A stretch of DNA of 64,000 bases from Ustilago trichophora (GCA_900323505.1 OOIN01000018.1:496001-560000), one strand, 5' to 3'. Positions 50,552 through 63,257 are shown, numbered from the stretch's first letter. A program made the numbers and translations. Notes: generated by a model from the letters alone, not told the origin.

Positions 50552-53500
50552 ATGGTCGACAAGCGCAAACGTGCTGGCTCTGATGCGGCTTCTTCGGCTC
50601 ATCATGCTTCCGATGCGTCGGAAGATGAGCAGGTCGTCAATGACAAGCCCATCACGGAAGAACCAGCACAGAACAAAGCGCTGGTACCATTTGGAGACGG
50701 TTCTGAGCTTCATGAGGCACTCAAAACTCCCTCTGCCGACATGCTGCGTCTCTTGCTCTCTCGACTCCGCCACCAGACATCCCTCTCCTTCGCCGAGAAC
50801 ACACAACGATCCACCATTCCGGCTAGCGACAATCGCATTCAACTCGTCAAAGAATATTGTCAGCTATGTGAGACACAGGCTTCCAACTCGGGCGCTCCTA
50901 CTTCAGCCGCAGCTTCCATCTTCTCCACTTGGGAGCTCGCCGATCGCCAAGACCTTCCGACGTTGCTACATCTCCCCATCTTCTGTCTCGCCCAGTCACT
51001 GGCGCTGCTCTCCATTCACTACCCGACGCATTCACTGGGATCCAACATCATCGAGCGCATCCTCTCGTCAAATGAGCCCTGGCTGGCCATGCTGCATAAC
51101 TACATCTCCAATTTGGGCGGTGCCAAGTTTGCCTCATCAAAGCAGCGAGACTCTCGTTCTTCCAAGAGCTCGGATGTTGCGGCGTTAGCATCCCTTGTTC
51201 TTCTTCGTGAGATCACCACTTTTGCTAAAGGCCGCTACGCAGCCAAGCTCTTCGACTCGTTCAACTGGTCCATGAAGGTGCTCCCTCACATATTCAACAT
51301 GCGTAGAAGGGTCAACCGCAAATCCAAGACATCCAAGAAGGCACATGCTGCTCAAGACGTGTCCCTGCGTAGACCCGATATCCGCACTCTTTACATCCTC
51401 TTCTTGCTCTCCTTCTTGCAGCAGAGCTACTCACATACGCTCAAGCTCCGATTGCTTGACCTAGGACGTGACTTTTTGCCGGCCATCCTCAAGGGCCTTC
51501 CACAAGATCCACCCGACGTTGTTCAGACCATTCTTCTTCACCTGCACGAGGACCTCGTAAAGGATCAAAGGATTCCCCGCAGCAAGAAAGTCGAGTTTTG
51601 GAACGAATGGGCATGCGGCTGCGTTGTTCAGTTGTACTCGCGTGAAGAGGAGCACGTCCTCATCCACGCCGATACTGACGCTGTAGAGAACCCTTCCGTC
51701 GCCGAGCTCGCCCATCACTTCCTCCTCAGTATCTGCACAAATCCAGGATTCGGTATCTGCTATCCAGATCGAGGCTGGTATCCGCGCAAAGCTACGGGTC
51801 GAAGCGACGCTGCCGACTCGGTCAGTCAAGGAACGAGCGACGCCTTGCTCGAAGGTCTCGATAAAAACGAGTTCGCGACAGAGGCCAACTCGGCCCAGAA
51901 AGGCAAGCAAAGCGGCGGCCCCATCTACAACAAGGTGCTCTCAGGAGTTCTCCGCCAGCTTGCGGTCGCAGAAGATCTTCGTCAACAGGAGCTGGCGCTC
52001 AGCATCCTCACTGCCTGTCCTGAATTGGCGGGTCCATACCTCGAGAGCTCGTGCGCCGGTCTGAGTGTAGATCCAAGACCGAGCTCTCGCTGGCTCTGTA
52101 ACGTCGCCTTCTTTGGTCGAGTCGTCGGACTTGACCTTCCATCCTTCCGAGTCGCCAAGGTCGAGCATCTCGAAACGCTCGACACATCCGCAGCTGGCGC
52201 ATTGATCCCACTTGCACACCGCCAATTCGCGTCAGAGCCACCGCCCATGTCTAGCATCCTGGCCAACGTCCTCCCTGGCCCACTGCATCGCTTCCTCTTC
52301 AGCCAAGGACTCAACAGCTCGGATCGACTAGTACGATACTCGACCTGCGCTCTTTTGTGTCGATGCCTGGATCGCATGGTCCGATTCCGTAACGTCTGTC
52401 TCAGTGCCATCACCGAGCTGGACGAAGACGAAAATGGACCTTGGCGTAGACGCCTCGATGCACTCGAGCTCGAGGCGCGTCGACGTATTCCTGAAATCTC
52501 GATCGTCATCCAGATACTACAGGTTGCCACTTCTCGATCGGGCGCCAACGGCAGCTCGAACGCCGTGGACGCGGAAGACGGCTCCAACGCTGAAGCGGCA
52601 GGTGCTGTCAGCGACAAAGAAAACATGCTCTCGACCGAGGTCGCACTTCGACTCCTCTCGCTTTACTACCAAGCCGTGCCCAGTTCGGCATTCGATGTTC
52701 GCTTCAATGCCGGAAAGCTCCTCACCAACGCCTTCATCCAAGCTTCTGCGTCCGCTGCGACAAAGGCGGTCGATGAGGATGCAGAGATGGTCAATGGCGA
52801 TGATCTCACAACTGAGAACGCAAACGGCAACGAAGATGGAGATGACAGTGGCGATGAGGAAGATGAGGAAGACAGCGGTGAGGTCAACCTGGAAGCGCTC
52901 TGCCAAGTGCACACCCTGCGCATTCTTTCGCACTCCGCCCGTGCGGCTTCTTTCGACTGGACTGCCAAACCGACTGGCTCCGGCAACAATCTCAGCTACT
53001 TCGGAATGCTTCTCACGCTCTTCATCTCGACGCCGCTCGAACAAGTCAAGCAAGCATGTGAAGATCTCCTCCGGTCGCTTCTTGCTTCCTCATCGTTCTT
53101 CGAACATTGTCCTGCTGAGATCGATGCTTGGCTCGCCAGCCTTCCTCAAGCAGACACTCGATCTGCTCAGATCGACGAGGAGACCGGCCGCATTGACGGC
53201 GCTGCCATTGCTTCTCACCAACTCTCCGAGGAGCAGCAAGTAGTCGTCGCATTCTTGGACGAATGCATGCTCCGATGTGCCAAGACGCCCTACCGCTATA
53301 TCGAGGCTGCTCGTCAATTCCTCCAGGAACACGGCCAGGATTCATACGACAATGCCGATGGCATCAGCAGCAAGGATGCATCGGCAGACTTGCTGGCATC
53401 ACCTTGGCTGATGGCCGTGTTTGAGCAGTTCACCATTCGTGTTGGAAAGGGACTCTTTGCGAACGAGACGGGAACAGTGGATGCTTTGACGGCCTTGTTC

Positions 53501-56500
53501 GTCCGTCTCCTTCCTGTCCTGTGTGCCTACACCCGACACACATCCGCTCTCGAAGCCATGGCGACCAAAATCCAGGATCACGTCAAAGGCAACGCCAAAT
53601 ACGCATCTTCAACCTTCTTAGCGTCGACAGTCGTCAGCAAGATCACCAGCATCCGACAAGCACCGGTCACCGCACATGCCTCGACCAAGCAGTCAAAGCG
53701 AGCTGACCAAAACGTGTTCAACGGTAAGTCTCCGACCATCTTCTTTGTTGCATCTACATGGATGCAAAGATGACATGTGCGTCGGATGGGATGATTAAAA
53801 TTTCCCAAATATCAGAACCGCTACACCAAAGTTACATCCTATGGCTTGATTGCTGCAGCGATGGCTTGCCGATAACTCTGAAGTCGTCTCCCACTCTTTC
53901 ACGGGTGGGAGGCGTCCTGACCATTTGACGCCGGGCGTCATCTGTCTCTCTTCGTTAGATCTGTTCTTCTTTGCTGACATTCGACGTAACTTGTTTTCTG
54001 AACTTAGGCTCTTCGACACCGGCTGTCCTCACGATGCGCCTGAGAAGCGCTCAACGGCCATTGAGCCCAGCTCAGATCTCTGATCTCTACGCGACGGTGC
54101 AGAAGTTGTGTAAAGGCGGCTATGCTTGTGTATCACAGATCCTGGAAGAGCTCGACCCACTCACGGAGAACATCGCCGCCGCTGTCTTCCCAGAAGCATT
54201 CAGGTTGGAATACGGGACCGTTCCCGTGCTGCACTTGCCGTCGGACGCTGAATTTACCGTGCCGACTCGCGATGACTTTATGGCGACCAACAAAGCGCCC
54301 AAGGACAGCCCTCTGATGCCATGGCAAGCAAAGGATCAAGTTCGTCTTGCTATCTGGACCGCCATCTTCCGATCTGGCAGCGGCGGGGACAAGGACGCAG
54401 AAGGAGAATTCCTTGCTCACATGACATCGCTCATCTTGATGGTCGATGCATCGGGTTTCCTCGGCGAGGAAGAGGCAAAACAATTTTTGTTCGTCGAAGC
54501 CGCCAATCACATCGACGATCGAAATTCACACTACGCAGCTAGACTCCTGCGCCTCATCAGTGACCTCGCCGTCCAGTATCTGGATCCTCAGCGCAAGGAG
54601 CATCATCATATGGTCCGTACAATGCTCTACAAGCTCGGCCAAGATCAAGAGCACAACGATGACTGGTACAAGGCTTTGACCAATCTGGTTCCCTTTATGG
54701 ACGATCGTTCTGTGCTAGAGATTCTCGAAACATGCACGCGCGTACTCCCCACCGTCGAGCCGGATGCTCCTGTCAGTCTTTTGGCTACAGATGCTCTGTC
54801 GGTGATCGTCGCTTCTCTCGACTCATCGTCCAGGATTTGGACGAGGCTGGTGTTGCGATTGCCACAGATTGTCGACGCAGCCTCCCGAACCGACTCCGCG
54901 GACACAGACGACGGCGAGGAACACAACGATGACGAAGACGGCGGAAGTCGCGAGGATCTGCTGTTCGGTGTCATCTCATCAGTCTTGCAGTGTGCTCAGC
55001 ATCGCGCCGACGCCTCCTTGCGCGAGGATCTGGCCGAGTTAGACCTTTCCGAGCTCGTACAGGCTGAGACCACCTCTTCTGCGAAGGACGGCGCACTGGT
55101 GGCGGCAATCCATGCACACCCTGCACTTGCGCTCTCCGTGTCCAAGTCTGTCCTGTCCCTCCTCTCCTCAGATGACGAGGCTGAGAAGAAACAGACTGTA
55201 GAGTCTCTGCCCTGCACGCTGCTGACTCTTCTGTCGGCGCTTTTGGAGGAAAATTCTCCACGACTCGCAGGTGAAACCTGGACAGAGGCTCACATCAAGC
55301 CCATTGTAGGCCTCGCATCCTCAGCCATCCTCGGCGCTTCCGAGTTCTCAGCCGAACTGGTGCAGAAGCACGCGGCATGTCTCGTGCTGGCATTGCGATG
55401 CGCATGCAAGTTTGGCTGGTCAAACTTGCAAGAGGAAGTGGCCTCTACGCTCAGGACATTCGTAAAGCATGCTGTGGCAACAACACCATCAAAGGCTTTC
55501 CGAGGTCCGCTCATCCAGGTCCTGCTGGGAATGGTTGAGGAGGTTCCTGACTTTTCTGGCCTGTCCGGTATCCTTCAAGCCACAGTCGACGCAGCACTGC
55601 TCTGGCTTGTGCGACGATTCGCCGAAGACAGCAACGATTCGATCGACCTCGTCCAGACCATGACCCTGTTCACTTCTCTCATTGAGCGAATCGGGGGGTA
55701 CGGACGACAGGTGCAGCTCAAGAAGTCCCTTGTCGACCCAGTCGTCCAGGCAGCGATCAAGAACCGTCTGCGTGCTTTCGACCAGATGCAACTCGTCCTG
55801 GTACTCTGCGTCCACGCCGAGCTCGAGCCCACGCACCTTTCGCGCTACCTCGGTGCGCTTTCCGCCCATTCTGATTTCAACACTGTCATGCGAGGCACTG
55901 CTGCTATCCAGCACCCGCTTCAGTCCGAGCACGATGCGGACGAGGAAGAGGACAGCTTGACTGCAGAAGAGAAGCACGAGAAGTCGGAAGAGCTGCAGCA
56001 GCTTATGGTGGAACTCGTGTATACGATCGCAAGCAGGGATCCAAAGGAGCTGCTCCGCGCGCCACTGCTGACCAAGCTCATGTCGTTCTACGGTGCCACT
56101 CTCGCAAAAGGTGACAGGATGCTGTTGAGCTTGTTTAGGAAGTTCGAAGAGGAGTGTGGCCATTCGTTTGCCGCACTGGTTCAGGGCTGGACACTGCCGA
56201 GCGCTCAGCAGGGAGCATCCGGGTCGGGACAGGAGAACACGTTGGAGGCGCTCCAGTCGCTGGATGCCAACGTGGTATTTGCAACTTGCACCGAATATCC
56301 CCGCTGTTTGTCGCTCGAAAACACCCTCGCATCTGGGTACGAAGAAGAGGACGAGGAATCTGCATTGCCAGGTCAAGTCTACGGACGACACGTCGATGCG
56401 AGCCAGCGTTACGATCCCGTCTTCCTCTCTTCGCTCCTTGCAGGTGTCACTGCACCGGGAGTGAGGTTGAGCGGATTGCAGTGGCTGGCGGTCTTTGCCA

Positions 56501-57792
56501 CCAATGTCCCCGGTCTGGTCGTGTGCGGGTTGTCTTCTCGCTGTGCGGACATGCGACGAGCGAGTTTGACGCTCATCTCGAATCTCTACCTTGCCGTTCG
56601 GGAAGCCGACTTCCAAGAGAAAGATCATCTCATCATGGTACTCGACCTTCTTCGCGACGCTCTCGACTCTTGCGTTGCCATCCAAGACGACTCCTCTCCA
56701 TCCGACGGGCCCTTCCTTCCCACCACGACAACTCTCTTCATCGCCCACTCCCTGCGCTCGGTGACAACACCAAGCTCATTCATCTACCCCGTCATCTCGC
56801 ACTTCCTCCTCCAGCGACCCGAATTAGACGTCTCCGACGTCCCCCTGCTGTACAACCTACTGTACACCGCATCGGACAAGTACAAACAGGAGCGAATGTG
56901 GATGCTCCGTTTCTTGCGCGATGTGGCTCGAAGTGGAGGCAGAAGCGATTGGAAGATCCTGAAGCGTCGTCGAACATGGGAACTCCTAGCTTCCCTGTAC
57001 GATGGATGTGATGCTACTGGAAGCGGAATCAGCGCCGAACGAGCTGTGGAGGAAACAGCCATCCGAGCTCTTGTGGAAGACACAACTTGCTGGTTGGTCA
57101 AGAATCCCGATGTGGGGATCGAGCTGGTCACTCGTCGAGGATTGTTGGCCTGGATTTGGCAGCAACTTGTTCGCGAAGGTGTAGTGGCTCTTGCGGGACA
57201 CACCAGCATCACTCTTCTAGACACTCCGAAGAGTGAAAGTGTTGCAGATGCAGTGCAGTCCGCAGGAGTCCTGCGCAGTGTATGGATCCTCTTGCTATCC
57301 CAGTTGCTTCGCAGTGTTGATCTGGATAGACTCCACAGAGCAACTGACACCGCATGGATTGGTACTACACTCAACTTGACTTTGATCATCCTCAAAGCTC
57401 TACACAATTGTGTCTTTTCCGCGTCACCTGCTCTACCTAGTGTATCGATGGAGCTCGTACGAACGATCAGCTGCGCAGCGAGTGTCGTTTTGGAAAAGTT
57501 TCTGATATTCGCCGAGGAACCGTGCTTGGCTTGGCACAAATCCGCGGTAATCGAAGCTCTCGAGATGCTCCTCAACCTGGCCGCGGAGGATGGAAGCGAA
57601 AGCAAGGAGATGGAACAAACCTTGGTCCGAATTCAAAGATCAGCGCTAAACCTAGCTCCAACGGTATCGACCGATCGTAAGACGCAGATCTCGCTCGCAA
57701 AGCTCATCAGGCGATCTACAGTCCTGTGTAAACGTTTCGATGTCGAAACAGCTTCCCTTGTCCTTGGCAATCTTTTCACCCCCGCAACCTAA
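50552..57792 (+). CDS. URB1: Urb1/Npa1 pre-60S ribosome assembly factor, two exons
   Basis: Exons are 50552-53723 and 54008-57792, with a 284-bp GTAAGT...TTAG intron. The joined frame codes for about 2318 residues (yeast Urb1 is about 1760). Urb1 is a nucleolar scaffold needed for early 60S subunit assembly. The N-terminal 60S-biogenesis domain (about 80-430) shows SLVLLREITTFAKGRYAAKL and RPDIRTLYILFLLSFLQQSY. VAELAHHFLLSICTNPGFGI follows, with YPDRGWYPR. The C-terminal domain resembles the Urb1 C-terminus (VRLSGLQWLAVFATNVPGLV; YKQERMWMLRFLRDVARSGG; SDWKILKRRRTWELLASLYD). Acidic stretches occur near residue 755-790. The intron is longer than others here and could hide a small exon, though none is needed for the frame. 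Confidence 0.9.
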
Positions 57793-57904
57793 CTCAAGCT
57801 CTCATGCATTACACTCTCTTCATACACATGTAATTTCGACAGAAATGCAAATTCTACCGCGCATCAATCATATCGACCTATCGTTGCTTGCCCGAATCAA
57901 ACGA

Positions 57905-60106
57905 TCATGTATCGTAATTGAGCACAAACTCGTCCCACCTCTTCTCGGCCTTTTCAGAATCGACATTGCTGATTCGGTGATAAGTCCGAATCCTACTGGC
58001 CCAATCTTCGAGCACAATCACTCTGGCTCTTCGTTCAACTTTGTCACTACCATAACCAGCAAGTGATGATCCACCACCAAAGCAGATCCAGACATTGTTG
58101 ATCCTTCGACAGTCGCTGTTGAGATGCATGTGACCGTGGACTACCATTCGGATGCCTCCGTTTCCCGTATCTCCAGCTTGGACTTGGGCAGTTGAACCCG
58201 AGGAGGCGTAGTGTGGACCAGCGTTGGTGGTGGAAGGTTTGCGATTGAGAGTGGTGAAAAGGTCAAATATCCCCGGTTGAGACTGACCTCCTTGGAATGT
58301 GGCTGTTTCTTTGCGTTGTCCAACTATCAGTGTTTGATCCGAATCCGAGGATAGGGTGGTGGGATTGTTGACCTTGGGTAGAGGTCGTCGATCAACTGGA
58401 TTGAATGCTTCGGGAACGGGTATGTGCATGAAAACCACACTAGGCGGTCGTCCCATCACCTGCTGCCGATCCGCTCCTGCATCCCAAACCTTGTCCTGTC
58501 TCCTTCCCCCACCTCGTTTCTTTCTCCAATTTTGCGCCGGCAGATCTCGCCCACCATCCGGTCGATACGGCAGCAACGTCTCTTTGATCGCAGTATACTT
58601 GGCTTCGAACCAGGAGATTTGGTCCTTGTGAATGTACCCATATCCAGGCTTCGACCAAGGTTTCCAAGCATCCTTTTCAGCATGAGAACCCGTGTCCATA
58701 AACCACAGAGTCGCCACATGCCCCTTGTCCGCCCCCGGCGATTCAAGTTTCAGATAATAGTTGCCCGAACCAGTGATGAGACCAGGACCGTTGATAGAGT
58801 ACGAATAGGGAAGTTGAGAGATGAGTTGCATCTGTTCGTCCCTACTCAACGGACCAGATTCGCTATCGTGGTTGCCCAGAATCACAGCGTAGGGGATCTT
58901 GCGCTGGATCAAAGGGGTTATGTAGAGGGAGAGCACCGATTTGGGATCCCAAGAAGTTCCTTGACCGTTCAACTGGTCTCCGGTGAGCACGACCAGATCT
59001 GGCTTTTCGGTGTCGAGCCACAGATCTACGAGGGCCAAGGTGTCGTTCTTGGCCAAGCAGCCACGGGCGGTGGCAAAGCGCGGATCCGAGGCGTTGTAGT
59101 CACGACACGGTTCGGGTGTCACAGAGAAGTGCAGATCCGCCAGTTGGAGGATCTTGAAGCTTCCATCCTTGCGAAAGGTCAAGGGAACGAGGGGCGGTTT
59201 GCGCACAGGCTTGCGACGATGGGTCAAGGTCACCCTTGCCGAAGCTAAGGAAGGGTGGGAGTCAGAGATGATTCCTGATGGTTCAAACCCTGGCCAGGGA
59301 GGATTGTCTCCGTAGACCAGCTCTAGTTCGGTGATCGGATCCAAGTCGGACGATGTTCGCTCGTTGTCTTTCTTCCAGAATCCAGAGTTTTCCTGAGCAC
59401 GCTGAGTGGGACTGATGGTACGATAGTAAAGATGCAGACCCTTCTCCCCACTCATCAGGCGTACCACTTTGGAACGCAATCCGTTCTTGACTCGATGCCA
59501 TCCATCTCCGCTGGGCGGAGTCTGTCCTTGTTCGATCAACTTGATCTCGACTACATTCTGAACGTCTCTTCTCCTGGATCTGCGATAAAAGATAAATCTC
59601 TGTTCGATGGTACCAAAGAGATTGCTGAGCATGCCGCCTGCAGAAGCGCCTAGCTGGCCGACGGGAGACAAGCTCCTATCAACCTGCACCCACTTGCCAA
59701 GCAAAGCATCTTCAGCCGGAGTGGTTTTCGGAGTGCACTTGGTGAGAGGCAAGCACGTGTGAACGGTGATCTCTGTAAGTGGTGCCGGATTAGGCAGGAG
59801 AGGAGCGTAAAAGTCGAGAGGGAAGATGTCGTCAAACTGTGCTGTAGCCGAAGAGGAAACGGCGGCGTTGGTGGCGGTGTTGTTGGTGGAGTTGGTGGCA
59901 TCTATAGATGAAGGAGAAGACGAGGAGGAGGAGGAGGAGGAGGAGGAGGAGGAGGAGGAGGTGCGAAGATCGATAGCGCTATATGCTTGCCAGCCGATAA
60001 TGCGCGAATTGTGAAGAACGCCATCGTGAGCCAGGTAAAAGACGCAGGTTAGAAGGAGGGAGAATCCAGCTGTGAGGAGTACCGACTTGCCGATCTTGTG
60101 CCGCAT
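57905..60106 (-). CDS. Dcr2-type membrane-anchored metallophosphatase
   Basis: Single exon of 733 residues, ATG 60104-60106. An N-terminal hydrophobic anchor (SVLLTAGFSLLLTCVFYLAH, about residues 8-27) is followed by a run of about 16 Ser encoded by a TCC microsatellite. The C-terminal calcineurin-like phosphoesterase domain has the metal-binding motifs in order: LQLADLHF (about 320-327), VVLTGDQLNG, ILGNHDSE (about 408-415) and VVHGHMHLN (about 655-663). The insertion and overall layout resemble yeast Dcr2, a phosphatase affecting cell-cycle timing and the unfolded protein response. The topology suggests a lumenal or extracellular catalytic domain. It converges with URB1, 112 bp away. Confidence 0.88.
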   Translation of the reverse strand: MRHKIGKSVLLTAGFSLLLTCVFYLAHDGVLHNSRIIGWQAYSAIDLRTSSSSSSSSSSSSSSSPSSIDATNSTNNTATNAAVSSSATAQFDDIFPLDFYAPLLPNPAPLTEITVHTCLPLTKCTPKTTPAEDALLGKWVQVDRSLSPVGQLGASAGGMLSNLFGTIEQRFIFYRRSRRRDVQNVVEIKLIEQGQTPPSGDGWHRVKNGLRSKVVRLMSGEKGLHLYYRTISPTQRAQENSGFWKKDNERTSSDLDPITELELVYGDNPPWPGFEPSGIISDSHPSLASARVTLTHRRKPVRKPPLVPLTFRKDGSFKILQLADLHFSVTPEPCRDYNASDPRFATARGCLAKNDTLALVDLWLDTEKPDLVVLTGDQLNGQGTSWDPKSVLSLYITPLIQRKIPYAVILGNHDSESGPLSRDEQMQLISQLPYSYSINGPGLITGSGNYYLKLESPGADKGHVATLWFMDTGSHAEKDAWKPWSKPGYGYIHKDQISWFEAKYTAIKETLLPYRPDGGRDLPAQNWRKKRGGGRRQDKVWDAGADRQQVMGRPPSVVFMHIPVPEAFNPVDRRPLPKVNNPTTLSSDSDQTLIVGQRKETATFQGGQSQPGIFDLFTTLNRKPSTTNAGPHYASSGSTAQVQAGDTGNGGIRMVVHGHMHLNSDCRRINNVWICFGGGSSLAGYGSDKVERRARVIVLEDWASRIRTYHRISNVDSEKAEKRWDEFVLNYDT
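59930..59960. repeat. GGA/TCC triplet microsatellite inside the phosphatase gene
   Basis: Ten or so GGA triplets on the plus strand, encoding most of the Ser run after the membrane anchor of the Dcr2-type gene. Confidence 0.85.
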
Positions 60107-60614
60107 CGTGGGGAGCTCTGCTCTGCTCTATGTAGGGAGCATAGAAGGCCGTGGTGTATGTGTATGCGAGTGGGGTCGAATTGCCATCAGCCTGAGCCTG
60201 TAGGATCGAATGGCGATGATGGTGACAAGTGAAAAGAGTGGGGAAAAGACAAGGAGCAACCAAAAAAAGGAAAGGCGGAGCTGTCAATCTTGGTGGGCCC
60301 TGCATAAAGGCTCGCACAGAGCACTTTTTCTCATAAAATGTGAGATCGCTGTTCCGTCCAGTCTTGGAAAGATCTCGAGATCGGACCACTCATCGGCGAT
60401 TTTGTTTCAGCTTTGGGGCAGATGCGGGAGCAATTCACGCTACTCGGGTCGCATATTGTTAGGGGTGAGGAGATTCCACATTGTATGAGCGATAGCATCG
60501 CAACTTCAGAGAGGGAGAGAATTACATGGTACGACAGTCCGGTGTATGGCTGGTGCAAGTCATAAAGAATGAATCACAAAAATACAGTTGACGAGCAGCA
60601 GACCTTTCTCGAGC
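60107..60614. promoter_or_regulatory. Region upstream of the phosphatase gene
   Basis: A 508-bp gap between the phosphatase start and the stop of the next minus-strand gene. Contains no recognisable gene, motif or repeat. Confidence 0.45.
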
Positions 60615-62882
60615 TTAGACGAGATCGTCCTGAACTTGACTGGGTCGGAAGGGCCAACGGAAGGCTCTCTTGACCTTGGACAGATTTCGCGTCTGGTCCG
60701 CGTCGGCTTGGCCAGAGAGGTTGCTGAAGCCGGTTTGCTCGGCACTGTTGCTGCGATCCAGAGGCAGGAAGCCGCTGCTGGCGCTAAAGTGGGGAAGAGA
60801 GTCGGCACTAGCGTTGGCTCCACCGGAAGCCCACTGCATCCTTGGATGGCTGCCACTGCGAAGGTCCGACTGCCACACGTCGAAAGCAGACCAAGATCGC
60901 CGGCCGTCTTCTTCAGTAGCGACGGTGGGTTGGAAAGCTTGCTTGATGGCTTCAAAGTTGGACGCATTCTGCAAAGACGGGTTGGCAAGGCCTTGGGAAG
61001 CGCTGGGGATCATCTCTCGTCCATCAGCTGCAGCGGCAGCGGCAGCGTTGGCACGATGAAAGGCGTTGCGCAGGACACTGGTGCCAAGATCGGCATATCC
61101 GTCCGCGTGTGTGTTGGGCAGCTTGTTGATCGGAAGAGCGGCGTCGCCATCGAATGGACTCGGGTTGAAGCGTTGTGCTGCGAGAGCACGCTCCTCGATG
61201 CGAGCCAGACTGTCTACCAAAGGATCCTGGGTGGCGGCTAGCTGAGCATACATGGCCTCCTGCGCATTTCCATGACCATAATCCATGGCGGGGTTCCACA
61301 TGTACGGATGCGAATCGGTGCGACCATGATCGCGCGACATGTCGGCTTCATGGGCGTTGCGAGCGTTGATCTTTTCGAGTTGCAGCTGATCCTGAGCGGC
61401 TTCGACCTCCTGACGCAGGCCACCAATGTCAACGCGTAGCTTGTCCGCCTTGTGTTTGGCTTGAGTGATCAAGTTGGAAAGTTGGTCGGATCGCTGGAGA
61501 CGCTTCTCGGCGTTGGTGCGCTTCTTGGCAATGATGGTGGCCCTGCGCTTGTTGAGCATCTCGATCTGTTCCTTCCTCTGCTGAATGCTAGCCTGTTTGA
61601 GAGCGCGTGCAGCATTGGCAGTCTTTAATCGGCGTTCTGCCTCTCGTCGACTACTTTCGACCTGCCTTTTGCTGTCGTCCAAAGCTTTTGTCCTGGTTTT
61701 GATGTCGGATCGTAGCCTTTCTTCTTCCTTTTTCTTGGCGCGTACTTCCTCCAAATCGAGCTCGAGCGCTTCGCAGGCACGGGTGGATGCACTCCTGACT
61801 TGAGCAAGCTGATCCTGAAGATCGACAATGTCGCTTTGTGATCGGGAGACCAAGGCGGTAATACTGAGACAGTCTTCGGACTCTACTTCTGGAAGAGGCT
61901 CTTTGGTCGGAGGTATTGGCGACGGCGCTGTCACGGCTGGGTCTAGTTGGCGAGGCTGAGGCTGAGGCTGAGGCTGAGCTCCGATTTCGGGTGTAGCGAT
62001 GTGGGGGATGTGGGTTGAATTGCGTCGTGACTGTGGTTCAGGATCGATGGAGCGCATCTCGATGACACCCCAGTCGGTCACATCGGTCAAGTTTTCCTCG
62101 AGCTCCTCGCGACCAGTTTTAGATTGCTGTTGAGAACTTTGGGAGGTGGTGTTTGGAAGTTGGGGAATGCCGAAGCCGAGAACCCACCATTTGCCGAAAG
62201 CTCCGAGGAAGAGGGAGGTGCAATCGACGGAACCATCTGCTTTGTTGGAAGCTGGAACGTTGGATCTGGTGGATTGAGAGAGCCTGTGTTGGTCGTGAAC
62301 GGTGCGGATGGGCATGGTTTGGGAGATGGTGACTATTGAAAAGAGACCAAGGTCGTTGCGATGAAAAGGTGGTGTGCGTACCGAGAGCGCGACTTTGGAG
62401 CCAAAGGTGAGAGCAAAGGGACCGGATGAATACGAGGCGGAAGAGAGCAAGGAGGAGAAGGCATTTGGATCTGATTTGCGGGAAGGGGTGGATTCGTTGG
62501 AAACGTGGCCGGTGGTGTGGGTATTCTGGGATAGTGAATCTGCGGCATCTTGATCGTTGAGAATTCTCAATCGCTCGCGGAAGACGAGATCGGTGAGGAA
62601 GGGCCTAAAGGAAGCTTCGGTGGGGTTGGACCAGAAAGCAAAGAGGAGGAGAATGCCGATGAGAGTCCAAGCCCAGAGGAGAGCTTGAAGATCATCGAGC
62701 TGAAGCATGGAACGGAAGATGGCGGCGGGAGTGATGGGCAGAGGAGCCTCCCTTTGACGACGAAAGAGGGACTGGAGTGCGTTTGCTGGAGTGACGTTTA
62801 TGTTTGGAGTGTTGACCGAGACATGGTGCTGACGGTCAAGGAGGAAGCCGAAGCCACCGCGGATGACCGCACCGACGCCCAT
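60615..62882 (-). CDS. Membrane-anchored coiled-coil protein of unknown function
   Basis: Single exon of 755 residues, ATG 62880-62882. One strong hydrophobic segment lies near the N-terminus (LQALLWAWTLIGILLLFAFW, about residues 64-83). A weaker one near 220-230 (TSLFLGAFGKWWVLGFGI) could be membrane-associated. A QPQP repeat (encoded by GAGGCT units at about 61953-61980) precedes a long coiled coil from about residue 340 to 500, very rich in Lys, Arg, Glu and Gln (for example SRREAERRLKTANAARALKQ). The C-terminal 230 residues are low complexity with an Ala run, and the protein ends in a basic patch. No catalytic domain is visible. It may tether a complex to an internal membrane, but this is inference only. 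Confidence 0.72.
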   Translation of the reverse strand: MGVGAVIRGGFGFLLDRQHHVSVNTPNINVTPANALQSLFRRQREAPLPITPAAIFRSMLQLDDLQALLWAWTLIGILLLFAFWSNPTEASFRPFLTDLVFRERLRILNDQDAADSLSQNTHTTGHVSNESTPSRKSDPNAFSSLLSSASYSSGPFALTFGSKVALSVRTPPFHRNDLGLFSIVTISQTMPIRTVHDQHRLSQSTRSNVPASNKADGSVDCTSLFLGAFGKWWVLGFGIPQLPNTTSQSSQQQSKTGREELEENLTDVTDWGVIEMRSIDPEPQSRRNSTHIPHIATPEIGAQPQPQPQPRQLDPAVTAPSPIPPTKEPLPEVESEDCLSITALVSRSQSDIVDLQDQLAQVRSASTRACEALELDLEEVRAKKKEEERLRSDIKTRTKALDDSKRQVESSRREAERRLKTANAARALKQASIQQRKEQIEMLNKRRATIIAKKRTNAEKRLQRSDQLSNLITQAKHKADKLRVDIGGLRQEVEAAQDQLQLEKINARNAHEADMSRDHGRTDSHPYMWNPAMDYGHGNAQEAMYAQLAATQDPLVDSLARIEERALAAQRFNPSPFDGDAALPINKLPNTHADGYADLGTSVLRNAFHRANAAAAAAADGREMIPSASQGLANPSLQNASNFEAIKQAFQPTVATEEDGRRSWSAFDVWQSDLRSGSHPRMQWASGGANASADSLPHFSASSGFLPLDRSNSAEQTGFSNLSGQADADQTRNLSKVKRAFRWPFRPSQVQDDLV

Positions 62883-63213
62883 ATCAGGAGAGTTGTGGAG
62901 AGAACGGTCTGCTCATGCATGCGCAAAAGCAGATGCAAAGGAGGAATCAAGAGAACAAGAAAAAAAAAATGTCGTGGGGGATGGTGTGTAAAAGTGGGGA
63001 CCTGTATAGAGGGTGGTTGGTGCCAAAGTGCTACAGGTCCGAGTGCTGAAAGTTGCAGCCACTGAGACCTGTCTGCTGAAGTGTGCAGCAGCGTTGAAGG
63101 AGTGCGGTGCTGCTCAGATTGAGGGATGGATGGTGAAGAGGAAAAGGAAAAGGAAAAGGAAAGGAAAGAAAAGGTAAGAAAAGATGGTTGATGGTGTCTG
63201 TTGACTAGCGGAA

Positions 63214-63257
<44 letters not shown>

